Positions 43,090 to 51,815 of a stretch of DNA of 64,000 bases are shown one piece after another; positions within the stretch are counted from its first letter, which is position 1, and each line of letters starts with the position of its first letter. Under the pieces are notes generated by a model. It worked only from the letters and a program-made list of their open reading frames with translations. It did no database searches and was not told where the DNA came from. The position numbers and the translations under genes are program-made. Origin of the DNA: Prevotella sp. P6B1 (GTDB lineage: Bacteria > Bacteroidota > Bacteroidia > Bacteroidales > Bacteroidaceae); contig NZ_JNKF01000014.1 of assembly GCF_000702825.1 (NCBI RefSeq), positions 243,973 through 307,972 of the forward strand. The letters are read 5' to 3'.

Positions 43090-43707
43090 ATGGCAAAAAT
43101 GAAGTTAATTGTAATGACGAAACCCACATTCTTCGTCGAAGAGGACAAGATACTAGCAGACCTCTTCGAAGAGGGATTGGAGAATCTTCACCTCTATAAG
43201 CCAGGCGCCTCACCAATGTATTCTGAGCGCTTGCTTACCCTTCTTGGCGAAGATTATCACAACAAGATAACCGTTCACGGACACTTCTATCTGAAAGAGG
43301 AATATCACCTGCGTGGTATTCATATAGACGATGCGCACACCGAGCCCCCAATAGGCTATAAGGGGAATATCAGCCGTACGTGCCACGCAATCGACGAGCT
43401 GAAGGACACGAAGAAGAAATCGAACTACGTGTTCCTGCACTCTATCTTTGACAGCCAGACCAATGCCAACGAGAAGCAGTCGTTCACGATGGACGAGCTG
43501 CGCGAGGCCTCGAAGCAGGGCCTCATCGACAAGAAGGTCTATGCCCTTGGCGGCATGAATCTCGACCGCGTGAAGGAGATCAAGGATCTGGGCTTTGGCG
43601 GCCTCGTGATATGTGGTGACCTGTGGAACCGATTCAACATCCACAACGAGATTGACTACAAGGCGCTGCTCACTCACTTCGAGAAGCTGCGCAAAACCAT
43701 AAAATAG
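43090..43707 (+). CDS. Thiamine phosphate synthase-like (ThiE/TenI) protein
   Basis: A 205-residue TIM-barrel protein of the TMP-TENI type. Family marks are MKLIVMTKPTFF, GLENLHLYKPG, HYLKEEY-like (HFYLKEEYHLRGIHID), CHAIDELKD, and the phosphate-binding end VYALGGMNLDRVKEIKDLGF and GLVICGDLW. Several catalytic positions of ThiE differ from the canonical sequence, so a true thiamine role is uncertain; TenI-like paralogues without known activity are common. No TPP riboswitch precedes it. Confidence 0.75.
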   Translation: MAKMKLIVMTKPTFFVEEDKILADLFEEGLENLHLYKPGASPMYSERLLTLLGEDYHNKITVHGHFYLKEEYHLRGIHIDDAHTEPPIGYKGNISRTCHAIDELKDTKKKSNYVFLHSIFDSQTNANEKQSFTMDELREASKQGLIDKKVYALGGMNLDRVKEIKDLGFGGLVICGDLWNRFNIHNEIDYKALLTHFEKLRKTIK

Positions 43708-43747
43708 GGAAAAATGAACTAACTTCAAAAAAATAGGTATTTAAATC

Positions 43748-44686
43748 ATGAGTGAAAAAAGCTCTTACATGGTATTCTCAGGCACAGCAACGAGATACCT
43801 GGCAGAAAGAATCTGTCAAAGTCTGGGTTGCCCATTAGGCCAGTTGCAAATCACCAAATTCTCAGATGGAGAGTTTGCCGTTTCTTACGAGGAAAGTATT
43901 CGTGGACGCGACGTCTTCCTGGTACAAAGCACCTTCCCCAATTCCGACAATCTGATGGAGTTGCTGCTGATGATCGATGCAGCCAAGCGTGCTTCGGCCC
44001 GCACCATCAACGCCGTCATCCCCTACTTCGGATGGGCACGTCAGGATCGCAAGGATAAGCCACGTGTCAGCATCGGTGCCAAGCTGGTTGCCGACCTGCT
44101 GAGTGCAGCTGGTGTGAACCGTGTGATCACGATGGACCTCCATGCCGATCAGATTCAGGGATTCTTCAATGTGCCCGTTGATCATCTGTATGGTTCCAAC
44201 GTCATCCTGCCCTATCTCCAGCAGCTGAACCTCGACGAGCTGGTGATTGCCTCTCCTGATGTGGGTGGTTCTAAGCGTGCCAGCACCTATGCCAAGTACC
44301 TGGGTTGCCCCCTGGTACTGTGCAACAAGACCCGTGCGCGCGCCAATGTAGTAGCCACCATGCAGATCATTGGTGAGGTAGAAGGCAAGAACGTGGTGAT
44401 TATCGACGATATGGTTGACACCGCCGGCACTATCACCAAGGCCGCCGACCTGATGAAGGAGCACGGCGCCCTTACTGTTCGCGCTTGCGCCAGCCACTGC
44501 GTGATGAGTGGTCCTGCCAGCGATCGTGTACAGGAGTCGGCCCTCGAGGAGATTGTATTCACCGATTCCATCCCTTACACACAGCGTTGCGCTAAGGTTA
44601 AGCAGCTGTCGGTAGCCGACATGTTTGCTGAGGCCATCCGTCGAGTTATCGACAACAAGAGCATTAGCGACCTGTACATTGTATAA
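43748..44686 (+). CDS. prs: Ribose-phosphate pyrophosphokinase
   Basis: A 312-residue enzyme making PRPP from ribose-5-phosphate and ATP for nucleotide, His and Trp synthesis. Hallmarks are FSDGEFAVSYEESIRGRDVF, the signature VITMDLHADQIQGFF, the catalytic loop KRAS, and the PRPP-binding VVIIDDMVDTAGTI. It is preceded by the ThiE-like gene and followed after five bases by the DUF4369 lipoprotein. Confidence 0.96.
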   Translation: MSEKSSYMVFSGTATRYLAERICQSLGCPLGQLQITKFSDGEFAVSYEESIRGRDVFLVQSTFPNSDNLMELLLMIDAAKRASARTINAVIPYFGWARQDRKDKPRVSIGAKLVADLLSAAGVNRVITMDLHADQIQGFFNVPVDHLYGSNVILPYLQQLNLDELVIASPDVGGSKRASTYAKYLGCPLVLCNKTRARANVVATMQIIGEVEGKNVVIIDDMVDTAGTITKAADLMKEHGALTVRACASHCVMSGPASDRVQESALEEIVFTDSIPYTQRCAKVKQLSVADMFAEAIRRVIDNKSISDLYIV

Positions 44687-44691
44687 TATTA

Positions 44692-45258
44692 ATGAAGATC
44701 AGAACCATCATCGGACTGGCTGCGACGGGAATCATTGCCTGCGCATGCCAGTCTGATTCGTATCAGATAAAAGGTTACGCGCGCCAGCTGCAGGATGGCG
44801 ATACCATCACGCTCCAGCTGGAGGACAGCCGGCAGATACTGGGCCAGACGCTTGTTGCCGAGGGTAAGTTCAGCTTCTCGGGCACTACCGATACCACCGT
44901 GTTCTGTCGTGCCTACCAGAACAGCCAGCCCCTCACCGCCATCAGCTTCTTCCTTGAGCCAGGCAGCATCACCATCGAGTTGCACCCCTACCCCAAACCA
45001 TCGCGTGTTTCGGGCACGGTTCTCAACAACCAGTGGCAGCAGCTCAACGACTCCGTCCAGCTATTGGGCGACCAGCTGATACGCCTGGCAGAACGCTCTA
45101 CCACGCCCGATGCCGGAAATCGGCAGCAGCTACAGCAGCGTATCGACAGTCTGCATCGCGCCCTGTCAGGCTGCATTATCAACACAGCCCGGCGCAACCA
45201 GGATAATGTATTAGGAAAATATATCCGACAGAATTACAAAGAACCCGAGTTCAAATGA
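44692..45258 (+). CDS. DUF4369 domain lipoprotein
   Basis: A 188-residue lipoprotein (signal ending GIIACAC) with the DUF4369 beta domain: IKGYARQLQDGDTITLQL, GKFSFSGTTDTT and FFLEPGSITIEL. DUF4369 normally precedes a thioredoxin-like domain in Bacteroidetes; here that domain is absent and the protein ends in a helical tail. The stop codon sits in the loop of the terminator hairpin. Confidence 0.8.
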   Translation: MKIRTIIGLAATGIIACACQSDSYQIKGYARQLQDGDTITLQLEDSRQILGQTLVAEGKFSFSGTTDTTVFCRAYQNSQPLTAISFFLEPGSITIELHPYPKPSRVSGTVLNNQWQQLNDSVQLLGDQLIRLAERSTTPDAGNRQQLQQRIDSLHRALSGCIINTARRNQDNVLGKYIRQNYKEPEFK

Positions 45259-45274
45259 ACCCGGGTTCTTTTCT
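45237..45274. terminator. Bidirectional terminator overlapping the DUF4369 stop codon
   Basis: AAGAACCCGaGTTC pairs with GAACcCGGGTTCTT; the TGA at 45256-45258 is in the centre. It can also end the convergent phosphorylase transcript. Confidence 0.8.
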
Positions 45275-45276
45275 TA

Positions 45277-47856
45277 TTATGCATTGTAGTTAGGAAGTTC
45301 CAACCACTTGATGTAGCAGAAGTCCTGACGGTGAGGCAGGTTCTTGTGCTTAGGATACATGCGCACAGCACTCTTGTACTGACCAGCCTGCTGTGGCGAC
45401 AGTGTAGCCTCGAAGATATAGTTATTACCCTCATGACCAACCATCTTCAGAGGCTCGATCGAGAAGATGCGCTCCTCGCCCTCCTTGTTGATATACACGT
45501 TCACCTTCTCCAGCGCAACAGCATCTTCCAGACCCTGCTCGTTGATCACGTAGCGCACGGTGTACTTCTGGGCAGTCTCAATGCCAGCTACAGGATAGTC
45601 CCAAGTGCACGATACCACGTTGATGGCATCCCAGCGCTCGGCCACAGCCTCCTTCCACTGAGCAATCTCCTTGGCCAGACGGTTGTTGTCCTTCGAGAGC
45701 TCCTTGAAGCGCTTAGCCTGCTTGTTGTAGAACTTCTCGTAGTAGTCGTCCAGCTGGCGCTTCATGGTGTAGTGAGGCGCAATCTGGGCAATCGAGTTCT
45801 TGATCACCTTGATCCAGCCCTCGCTGATACCCTTCTTGTTCTTATTATAATAAAGCGGTACGATCTCGTTCTCCAGCAGTCCGTAGATGGTAGCGGCATC
45901 CAGGTTGTCCTGGTAGCCCTGTGCCTGGTAGGTACGCTTCTCGGTGAGCGCCCATCCGGCACCCTCACGATAACCCTCAAGCCACCATCCGTCCTTTACA
46001 CTCAGGTTTACCACACCGTTCATCTCGGCCTTCTCGCCCGATGTACCCGATGCCTCGAGTGGACGTGTTGGTGTGTTCATCCAGATGTCAACACCCGATA
46101 CCAATCGACGAGCCAGCAGGAAGTCGTAGTCCTCCAGGAAGATGATCTTACCCAGGAACTCAGGACGCTGCGAGATTTCGTAGATACGCTGAATCAGGCC
46201 CTGACCAGCACCGTCGGCGGGGTGAGCCTTACCTGCGAACAGGAAGATAACTGGGTGCTCAGGATTGTTCACAATCTTCGACAGACGCTCCAGGTTGGTG
46301 AACAGCAGGTGTGCGCGCTTGTAAGTAGCGAAACGACGGCAGAAACCGATTACCAGAGCGTTAGGATTCATGCTCTCAAGCAGCGAAACCACACGCGAAG
46401 GATCGCCCTGGTTCTTCAGCCACTTCTCGCGGAACTGCTCCTTGATATAGTCGAACAGCTTGTTCTTCAGCGCCATACGTGTCTCCCAGATCTCCTCGTC
46501 GGGACAGTTGTAGATGCCGTGCCATATCTCCTCGTTGCTCTGATCGCTCATGTGCTTGGCATCGAAGTACTTGGCATACACCTTGCGCCACTCGGTAGCA
46601 CACCATGTTGGGAAGTGCACACCGTTGGTCACGTAGCCCACGTGGTTCTCCTCAGGATAGTAGCCTGCCCAGATGGGGGCAAACATCTTCTGGCTAACCC
46701 AGCCGTGCAGCTTGGATACACCGTTCACCTCCTGACAGGTGTTGCAGGCGAATGTACTCATACAGAAGCGCTCGCCGTGGTCATCAGGATTGGTACGACC
46801 CATGCCGATGAACTCATCCCACGAGATACCCAGCTTCTGTGGGTAACCACCCATGTACTTGCCGAACAGACCCTCGTCGAAGTAGTCGTGACCAGCTGGT
46901 ACAGGTGTGTGAACTGTATAGAGCGAAGAGGCGCGAACCAGCTCCATAGCCTGGTTGAAGGTCATGCCCTCGTCGATATAGTCGCACAGACGCTGCAGGT
47001 TGCAGAGTGCTGCGTGTCCCTCGTTACAGTGGTAGATATCCTTCTTGATGCCCAGCTTCTTGAGCAGCAGCATACCACCGATACCCAGCAGTATCTCCTG
47101 CTTCAGGCGGTTCTCCCAGTCGCCACCATACAGGCTGTGGGTGATAGGCTTGTCGAACTCCGAGTTCATATCGTTGTCGGTATCCAGCAGGTACAGCTTT
47201 ACACGACCCACGTTCACGCGCCATACATAAGCGTGCACCTGATAGTTGGTGTAAGGCACATCGATCACCATGGGATTGCCATCCTGGTCGAGCTGGCGCT
47301 CGATAGGCAGGCTGCCGAAGTTCTGGCTCTCGTAGTTAGCCACCTGCTGTCCCTCCATCGAGAGGCTCTGTGTGAAGTAGCCGAAACGATACAGGAAACC
47401 TACGGCGCACATATCCACGTTCGAGTCCGAAGCCTCCTTCACGTAGTCGCCGGCCAGCATACCCAGACCGCCTGAATAGATTTTCAGAGCCGAGTGGATA
47501 CCGTACTCCATACAGAAGTAAGCCACTGATGGGCGCTTCTTGTCGGGTTCTACATCAATATACTCGTGGAATAATTTATAGACACTCTTGATACGTTTCA
47601 TCAACGCCTTGTCCTTAACAATCTCCTCTTTTCGGGCGAAACTCAGGCGCTCCAGCAGCATCACCGGATTGTGTTTCACCTCGTGATAAAGCTCAGGGTC
47701 AAGGTCGCGGAACAGATCACGGGCCTCGTAATTCCATACCCACCACATGTTGTGGGCAATCTCGTCCAAACACTTCAGTTCTTCAGGAAGACTTGACTTC
47801 ACGGTCAGCTCCTTCCACATTGGAGCATTTGCATAATCAGCTTTAATTTTCACCAT
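45277..47856 (-). CDS. glgP: Alpha-glucan (glycogen) phosphorylase
   Basis: An 859-residue PLP enzyme releasing glucose-1-phosphate from glycogen or maltodextrin. The N-terminal domain includes [20 protein letters not shown], typical of the Bacteroidetes/Thermus GlgP subfamily. [29 protein letters not shown] and the PLP-lysine segment [16 protein letters not shown] are present. An extra C-terminal beta domain of about 110 residues follows the catalytic core. It lies 34 bases after the glycogen synthase gene in the same direction, so synthesis and breakdown enzymes are co-transcribed. Confidence 0.94.
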   Translation of the reverse strand: MVKIKADYANAPMWKELTVKSSLPEELKCLDEIAHNMWWVWNYEARDLFRDLDPELYHEVKHNPVMLLERLSFARKEEIVKDKALMKRIKSVYKLFHEYIDVEPDKKRPSVAYFCMEYGIHSALKIYSGGLGMLAGDYVKEASDSNVDMCAVGFLYRFGYFTQSLSMEGQQVANYESQNFGSLPIERQLDQDGNPMVIDVPYTNYQVHAYVWRVNVGRVKLYLLDTDNDMNSEFDKPITHSLYGGDWENRLKQEILLGIGGMLLLKKLGIKKDIYHCNEGHAALCNLQRLCDYIDEGMTFNQAMELVRASSLYTVHTPVPAGHDYFDEGLFGKYMGGYPQKLGISWDEFIGMGRTNPDDHGERFCMSTFACNTCQEVNGVSKLHGWVSQKMFAPIWAGYYPEENHVGYVTNGVHFPTWCATEWRKVYAKYFDAKHMSDQSNEEIWHGIYNCPDEEIWETRMALKNKLFDYIKEQFREKWLKNQGDPSRVVSLLESMNPNALVIGFCRRFATYKRAHLLFTNLERLSKIVNNPEHPVIFLFAGKAHPADGAGQGLIQRIYEISQRPEFLGKIIFLEDYDFLLARRLVSGVDIWMNTPTRPLEASGTSGEKAEMNGVVNLSVKDGWWLEGYREGAGWALTEKRTYQAQGYQDNLDAATIYGLLENEIVPLYYNKNKKGISEGWIKVIKNSIAQIAPHYTMKRQLDDYYEKFYNKQAKRFKELSKDNNRLAKEIAQWKEAVAERWDAINVVSCTWDYPVAGIETAQKYTVRYVINEQGLEDAVALEKVNVYINKEGEERIFSIEPLKMVGHEGNNYIFEATLSPQQAGQYKSAVRMYPKHKNLPHRQDFCYIKWLELPNYNA

Positions 47857-47890
47857 AATATTTACAATTTAACAATGTACAATTCATAAT

Positions 47891-49591
47891 TCATTTCTCA
47901 ATTCTGGCTTTCGCCTTTCTCAGGGCAATATCATACGCCTCGTAATAGTATTCGATAAATTCACTCCAGAGTGCCTTTTTCGATAAGGCCTCAGCATGCT
48001 TGCGGCACGTCTCGATCTGCTTTTGCGTCATGTTCGAGAAGTCGGCCACAGTGTCCTTGATGGCATCAGCCACCTCGCTGTAGTTGTAGTCTGTGCGATG
48101 AATCACCTTCACACCATCCTCCAGCTGTCCCTCATGGCCGAACACGGTGTTGGCCCAGAGTCCGAAACCGGCCAGATCGGTAGTGATACAAGGCACCTTG
48201 AAGGCGATGGCCTCCAGCGGTGTGTAGCCCCATGGCTCATAGTACGATGGGTAGATACACAGGTCGTTACCCAGCACGATGTCGTAGTAGGTCATGTTCA
48301 CGATACCATCGTTACCGTCCAGATAGCAAGGCAGGAATATCACCTTCACGTTCTCATCCTTACGGTTGTGCATATCGTAGTATTTCATCATGCCCAGCAC
48401 GTTGTCGTGACTCATATTGTGCAGCCAGTGTGTCAGCTGTGGCACATCCAAGGGCTCATTGAACTTTGAACTTTGAGCTTTGAACTTTGAACTTTGAGCC
48501 AGTCGCTCCTGCAGGTCCTTGCGTGGCTCTCCCACCCATCCGGGCACCTCGATAAAAGCCACCACCTTCTTCTTCAGGTCGCGATCGCGCAGCAGTCGGT
48601 TCATAGCCTCCACAAACACGTCGATACCCTTATTGCGGAACTCGTATCGTCCTGATGTCGAAACCAGGAGCGTGTCGTCGTCCAGATCCTCGCCCAGCAG
48701 TGCGTTGGCTATATCCAGCATCTTGCGGCGGGCAGCCTTGCGCTTGCGTGCAAACTTAGCCGCGCTGGGCACAAAGCTGTTATCGAAACCATTGGGCAGC
48801 ACCACGTCTACGGGCTTATCTAACAGCTCCACGCACTCCTTGGCGGTGATGTCGCTCACCGTTGTAAAGCAGTCCACGTAGTGCGCTGTCTGCTTCTCTA
48901 TCGAGTGCTTGCTCTGCATGTTCAGTTCGCCCGCCATCTGGTCGCCGTTGTAGGCAAACAGGTAGTCGTAGAGCGGCTTCATGTTGCCCGCTATCGAGCG
49001 TCCGATGCTCGTGGCGTGGGTGGTGAAGATGGTACCCACCTGTGGCAGATGGTTGTTGATATACAGGGCGCCCAGTCCGCACATCCATTCGTTGGCGTGA
49101 TAGATCACCTTGGTGCCCTTCTCCGTCCACTCACCGTTCTCCTTCTTCCACTGGTAGAAGCTCTCTACCACTAAGGCAGCCGCATACGAGAACATCGAGG
49201 CCTCGTCGTAGTCGCCATAGGCGTGCAACGAGTCCACGCCGTAGTTCTCCCACAGCCAGCCGTATATCTCATTTTTCTTTTCGAAATAGGGATTAAAGTC
49301 CACCAGTATAGCAATAGGCTCACCAGGCACAGTCCATCGGCCCACTCTCACCTTCAGTCCCTGCTCTTTCGCTTCCCATTGCCAATCGGCAAAGAGGGAA
49401 GTCTCCTCTCTGAAATAAGGACTCTCTTGCTCTTTCCAAAAATCAGGACCAATGAAGATGATTTTATCCCGAAGTGCCTCTTGCAGTGTTTTAGCACGTG
49501 TAGAAAGGACGGTATAGATTCCACCAACTTTATTACAGACCTCCCAACTTGACTCGAAGATGAAGTCCGGTGTTAATCGCTTATTTGCCAT
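47891..49591 (-). CDS. GT3-type glycogen synthase
   Basis: A 566-residue glycosyltransferase extending alpha-1,4-glucan. SWEVCNKVGGIYTVLSTRA identifies the eukaryote-like GT3 family found in Bacteroidetes, not the GlgA GT5 type. Further marks are YHANEWMCGLGALYI, FTTHATSIGRS, VVLPNGFD, and the nucleotide-sugar-binding PSYYEPWGYTPLEAIAFKVP. Between residues about 364 and 378 an insert AQSSKFKAQSSKF comes from a heptanucleotide repeat (48459-48500) and looks alien to the family. Confidence 0.92.
   Translation of the reverse strand: MANKRLTPDFIFESSWEVCNKVGGIYTVLSTRAKTLQEALRDKIIFIGPDFWKEQESPYFREETSLFADWQWEAKEQGLKVRVGRWTVPGEPIAILVDFNPYFEKKNEIYGWLWENYGVDSLHAYGDYDEASMFSYAAALVVESFYQWKKENGEWTEKGTKVIYHANEWMCGLGALYINNHLPQVGTIFTTHATSIGRSIAGNMKPLYDYLFAYNGDQMAGELNMQSKHSIEKQTAHYVDCFTTVSDITAKECVELLDKPVDVVLPNGFDNSFVPSAAKFARKRKAARRKMLDIANALLGEDLDDDTLLVSTSGRYEFRNKGIDVFVEAMNRLLRDRDLKKKVVAFIEVPGWVGEPRKDLQERLAQSSKFKAQSSKFNEPLDVPQLTHWLHNMSHDNVLGMMKYYDMHNRKDENVKVIFLPCYLDGNDGIVNMTYYDIVLGNDLCIYPSYYEPWGYTPLEAIAFKVPCITTDLAGFGLWANTVFGHEGQLEDGVKVIHRTDYNYSEVADAIKDTVADFSNMTQKQIETCRKHAEALSKKALWSEFIEYYYEAYDIALRKAKARIEK
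48459..48500. repeat. Six in-frame heptanucleotide repeats inside glycogen synthase
   Basis: Six tandem units TTGAACT or TTGAGCT (42 bases) encode two copies of AQSSKFK in the synthase frame. 42 is a multiple of 3, so the gene stays open; loss or gain of one unit would break it. Confidence 0.85.
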
Positions 49592-49599
49592 GTTTTACT

Positions 49600-49618
49600 T
49601 ATCTTTGCCGCAAAGATA
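49600..49618. promoter_or_regulatory. Palindromic, overlapping divergent -7 boxes
   Basis: TATCTTTG (49600-49607, plus) and its mirror CAAAGATA (49611-49618, minus) are separated by three bases. The minus copy serves the glycogen synthase gene 19 bases away; the plus copy could start a transcript toward 49729. Confidence 0.55.
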
Positions 49619-49694
49619 CATTAAAATTTCTAAAATATGCAAGTTTTCTGCTAATTTTTTTCCCGTAAACGTTTAAATAATGATTTAGATTAGT

Positions 49695-49702
49695 TATCTT
49701 TG
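49695..49702 (+). promoter_or_regulatory. Promoter -7 box of the small exported protein gene
   Basis: TATCTTTG, 26 bases before the ATG at 49729. Confidence 0.6.
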
Positions 49703-49728
49703 CCCGCGATTTCGAATAAGTGTTGATT

Positions 49729-50148
49729 ATGAACAAGTTAATAGCAGTCGCGCTGTGCTGTATGGTGTCGTTTGGAGCCTTCGCTCAGAATCCGTCAGAG
49801 CCCTTTCGCGCGTACCTTATAAATAAAGAGTTCGACATCTTCCTTCATATCAATTTTTATGAACAAGACGTCACGGTGCCTGGCCAGGAGCTTTTAGGCC
49901 AGTTGCCCGGCTATCTGGGCAAGAACCGCAATCCCTTTGCGTGGCTCATCACCTCGGCCGAAGTGAAGGGCCACAAGGCCACCCTGCAGCTCGTCAACGA
50001 TTATGGCAGCGAGGACCTCACCGCCACCCTCACCCGCAAGAACGATTCCATCTTTGTGTTGAAGCAGGAGTCAGGCAGTCCGCTCAAGGTGCCCAGCAAG
50101 GGCAAGTGGCTCAAGCTCCCCAAAACCCTCACCCTCCAGCGCAAATAG
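49729..50148 (+). CDS. Small exported protein of unknown function
   Basis: A 139-residue protein with a clear signal peptide (MNKLIAVALCCMVSFGAFAQ) and a mature part of alternating beta strands (EFDIFLHINFYEQDVTVPGQ, HKATLQLVNDYGSEDLTATL, SIFVLKQESGSPLKVP). The mature part lacks Cys. I do not recognise a named domain; a small beta-barrel or sandwich in the periplasm is likely. The start at 49729 is the codon that begins the signal peptide. Convergent with the Nudix gene. Confidence 0.75.
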   Translation: MNKLIAVALCCMVSFGAFAQNPSEPFRAYLINKEFDIFLHINFYEQDVTVPGQELLGQLPGYLGKNRNPFAWLITSAEVKGHKATLQLVNDYGSEDLTATLTRKNDSIFVLKQESGSPLKVPSKGKWLKLPKTLTLQRK

Positions 50149-50181
50149 CAAGTTTCAGTAGCGGGCTCATCCATACATATT

Positions 50182-50811
50182 TCAGAACATCGCTTTCTGG
50201 AACAGCGTCCTGTCGGCCAGTAGCCAGTCCACGGTGAACCTCTCATTCCGCTTCAGCCATCGCGCTGCCGAGTGTTCCTTCAGCGTATAGCCACTATCCA
50301 AGTGGCACAGATAGCAGTACATCGTCATGCGGAACTTAGGGTATTCCCATTCTATCTTTTCCAGATAGCGCTCTATGGTTATTTCCGCAGCCAGCTCCTC
50401 GCGTATCTCCCGCTTCAGTGCCTCCTCGTGCGTCTCGTCCGGCTCAATCTTTCCCCCGGGAAACTCCCATTTCCCCTTCATATCGCCGTATCCACGCTGC
50501 GTCACGAATATGCGGTCCTTGTTGTCATGTATCACCGCCGCCACCACATGTATATGATTCATATCGCGCAGCCGCTTTTCCTTAGCCTCCATGGCCTGGC
50601 GTTTTCTCTCTTTCTCTCTCGCTTTCTTTTTCCTTCTCCGTTCTCTGAAGCCCCCTCCCGAATTCCTGCCGATAAGCCAGTAGAGCAGCAAGTAGCCTCC
50701 TATTGTAGCCAAAGCCTGCCATGGTGATGCCCATACAAACAGAGCCACAATCAGTATGATAACCAGATACAGCCCTAAGCTGCCAGTCAAGAGAACAAGA
50801 ATCCACCACAT
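50182..50811 (-). CDS. Membrane-anchored Nudix hydrolase
   Basis: A 209-residue protein joining two transmembrane helices (WILVLLTGSLGLYLVIILIV and ALATIGGYLLLYWLIG), a very basic 35-residue helix (RERRRKKKAREKERKRQ) and, from about residue 84 (MNHIHVVAAVI), a MutT-like Nudix domain. The Nudix box reads GGKIEPDETHEEALKREIRE followed by EL. MutT-type enzymes clean oxidised or non-canonical nucleotides. The domain by itself would start at the internal Met, so an alternative soluble product is possible. It starts 17 bases after vsr. Confidence 0.82.
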   Translation of the reverse strand: MWWILVLLTGSLGLYLVIILIVALFVWASPWQALATIGGYLLLYWLIGRNSGGGFRERRRKKKAREKERKRQAMEAKEKRLRDMNHIHVVAAVIHDNKDRIFVTQRGYGDMKGKWEFPGGKIEPDETHEEALKREIREELAAEITIERYLEKIEWEYPKFRMTMYCYLCHLDSGYTLKEHSAARWLKRNERFTVDWLLADRTLFQKAMF

Positions 50812-50827
50812 ATCAGTTTAATTTTAT

Positions 50828-51382
50828 CTATTCCGTTTTAATGTCTTCAGCTGCCATCGGCAAGCTGCCACTCTCCTCCTCTATTGCAGGGTAAGCCTCA
50901 TGCTTCAAGCTGTGATCCTGTAACCAAATATGGTTCAGCGTAAATGCGATGGCATCCAGCGTCTCTTCGCGCTTCTGGGGCTTCAACTCACACTCCCACA
51001 CAGTGATACAGTGCCACCCCATCCTGGCCAGCTCCTGTTGTTTCTCCCTGTCGCGTTCCTTGTTCCTGCGAATCTTCGCCACCCAGAACGCCCGGTTTGT
51101 CTTTGGAATCTTGCAGCAAGCGCTGTTCTCAATCCCATCCTCCATCTCACCACTTCCATCAAACATCACCTCGTGTCCATGCCAGAAGCATCCGTTCACA
51201 AAGATGCACGTGCGATACTTCCTAAGCACGATGTCTGGCCGCCCAGGCAATCGCTTGTGGTTCAGCCGATAGCGGAATCCCCTACTCCACAGTCCCCGCC
51301 TCACAATCATCTCAGGCTTCGTATCCTTCGAGTGGATCGCCGCCATATTCTTGTGCCGCTGTTCTGCAGAGAGTTTGTCCAT
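50828..51382 (-). CDS. vsr: Very short patch repair endonuclease
   Basis: A 184-residue Vsr-type nicking enzyme that starts repair of T:G mismatches arising from deaminated 5-methylcytosine. Family marks are EQRHKNMAAIHSKDTKPEM, FRYRLNHKRLPGRPDIVL (with catalytic Asp), IFVNGCFWHGHE, the Cys-rich zinc site (Cys in GCFW and ACCKIPKTN) and FWVAKIRRNKERD. It belongs with the two cytosine methyltransferases encoded upstream, whose product it protects. Confidence 0.93.
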   Translation of the reverse strand: MDKLSAEQRHKNMAAIHSKDTKPEMIVRRGLWSRGFRYRLNHKRLPGRPDIVLRKYRTCIFVNGCFWHGHEVMFDGSGEMEDGIENSACCKIPKTNRAFWVAKIRRNKERDREKQQELARMGWHCITVWECELKPQKREETLDAIAFTLNHIWLQDHSLKHEAYPAIEEESGSLPMAAEDIKTE

Positions 51383-51383
51383 A

Positions 51384-51815
51384 TTATTTCAACGTTTCAA
51401 TCAGTTCATCTATCGAGCAGCAAACGCTGTCAAAGAGCTTGTACATCAGTTCAGGCTCCTGCCGCTCAGGGATATAGGCTATCGTGCGTTTCCCTTTACC
51501 AGCAAACCATCCTGCCTCCGTATGAGCGCTTCGCCCACAAGGCAGAACTAGCACGCAGGTATCACAGTCCTCCATCGCCTCGATATCATTATGAAACTGC
51601 CGCTCGGCCATAGGATGCTGCAGCATGTCACGATACTGCGCCGGACTCCATGCCATATAGTCAGCACTCACGTTCGCCCACTTGAACCCAGGATCACCCG
51701 ATGGCGGATTCCGGAAGTCATACACGTCATGCCCAGCCTCCCTCAGTTTCTCCACCACCTCAGGATAAAACTCGTTCCGCCAGCTGCTGGCTACGTATAT
51801 TTTCCTAACTAACAT
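51384..51815 (-). CDS. Nucleoside 2-deoxyribosyltransferase-like protein
   Basis: A 143-residue Rossmann-like protein: IYVASSWRNEFYPEVVEKLR, GHDVYDFRNPP, then DIEAMEDCDTCVLVLPCGRS and HTEAGWFAGKGKRTIAYIPE. This matches the nucleoside 2-deoxyribosyltransferase-like group often carried by phages and accessory islands; true transferase activity is not certain. It overlaps the end of the upstream methyltransferase gene by seven bases and is followed one base later by vsr, so it is an integral part of the restriction operon. Confidence 0.75.
   Translation of the reverse strand: MLVRKIYVASSWRNEFYPEVVEKLREAGHDVYDFRNPPSGDPGFKWANVSADYMAWSPAQYRDMLQHPMAERQFHNDIEAMEDCDTCVLVLPCGRSAHTEAGWFAGKGKRTIAYIPERQEPELMYKLFDSVCCSIDELIETLK

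Noticed and set aside
45331..47475. A 714-codon open frame on the plus strand
   Set aside because: Antisense shadow of the alpha-glucan phosphorylase gene caused by codon bias; no start signals and low-complexity Leu/His-rich translation.
47857..47890. AT-rich TTTACAATTTA-type runs before the phosphorylase gene and before fabD
   Set aside because: Simple-sequence intergenic repeats common in this phylum; too short and degenerate to call a distinct element.
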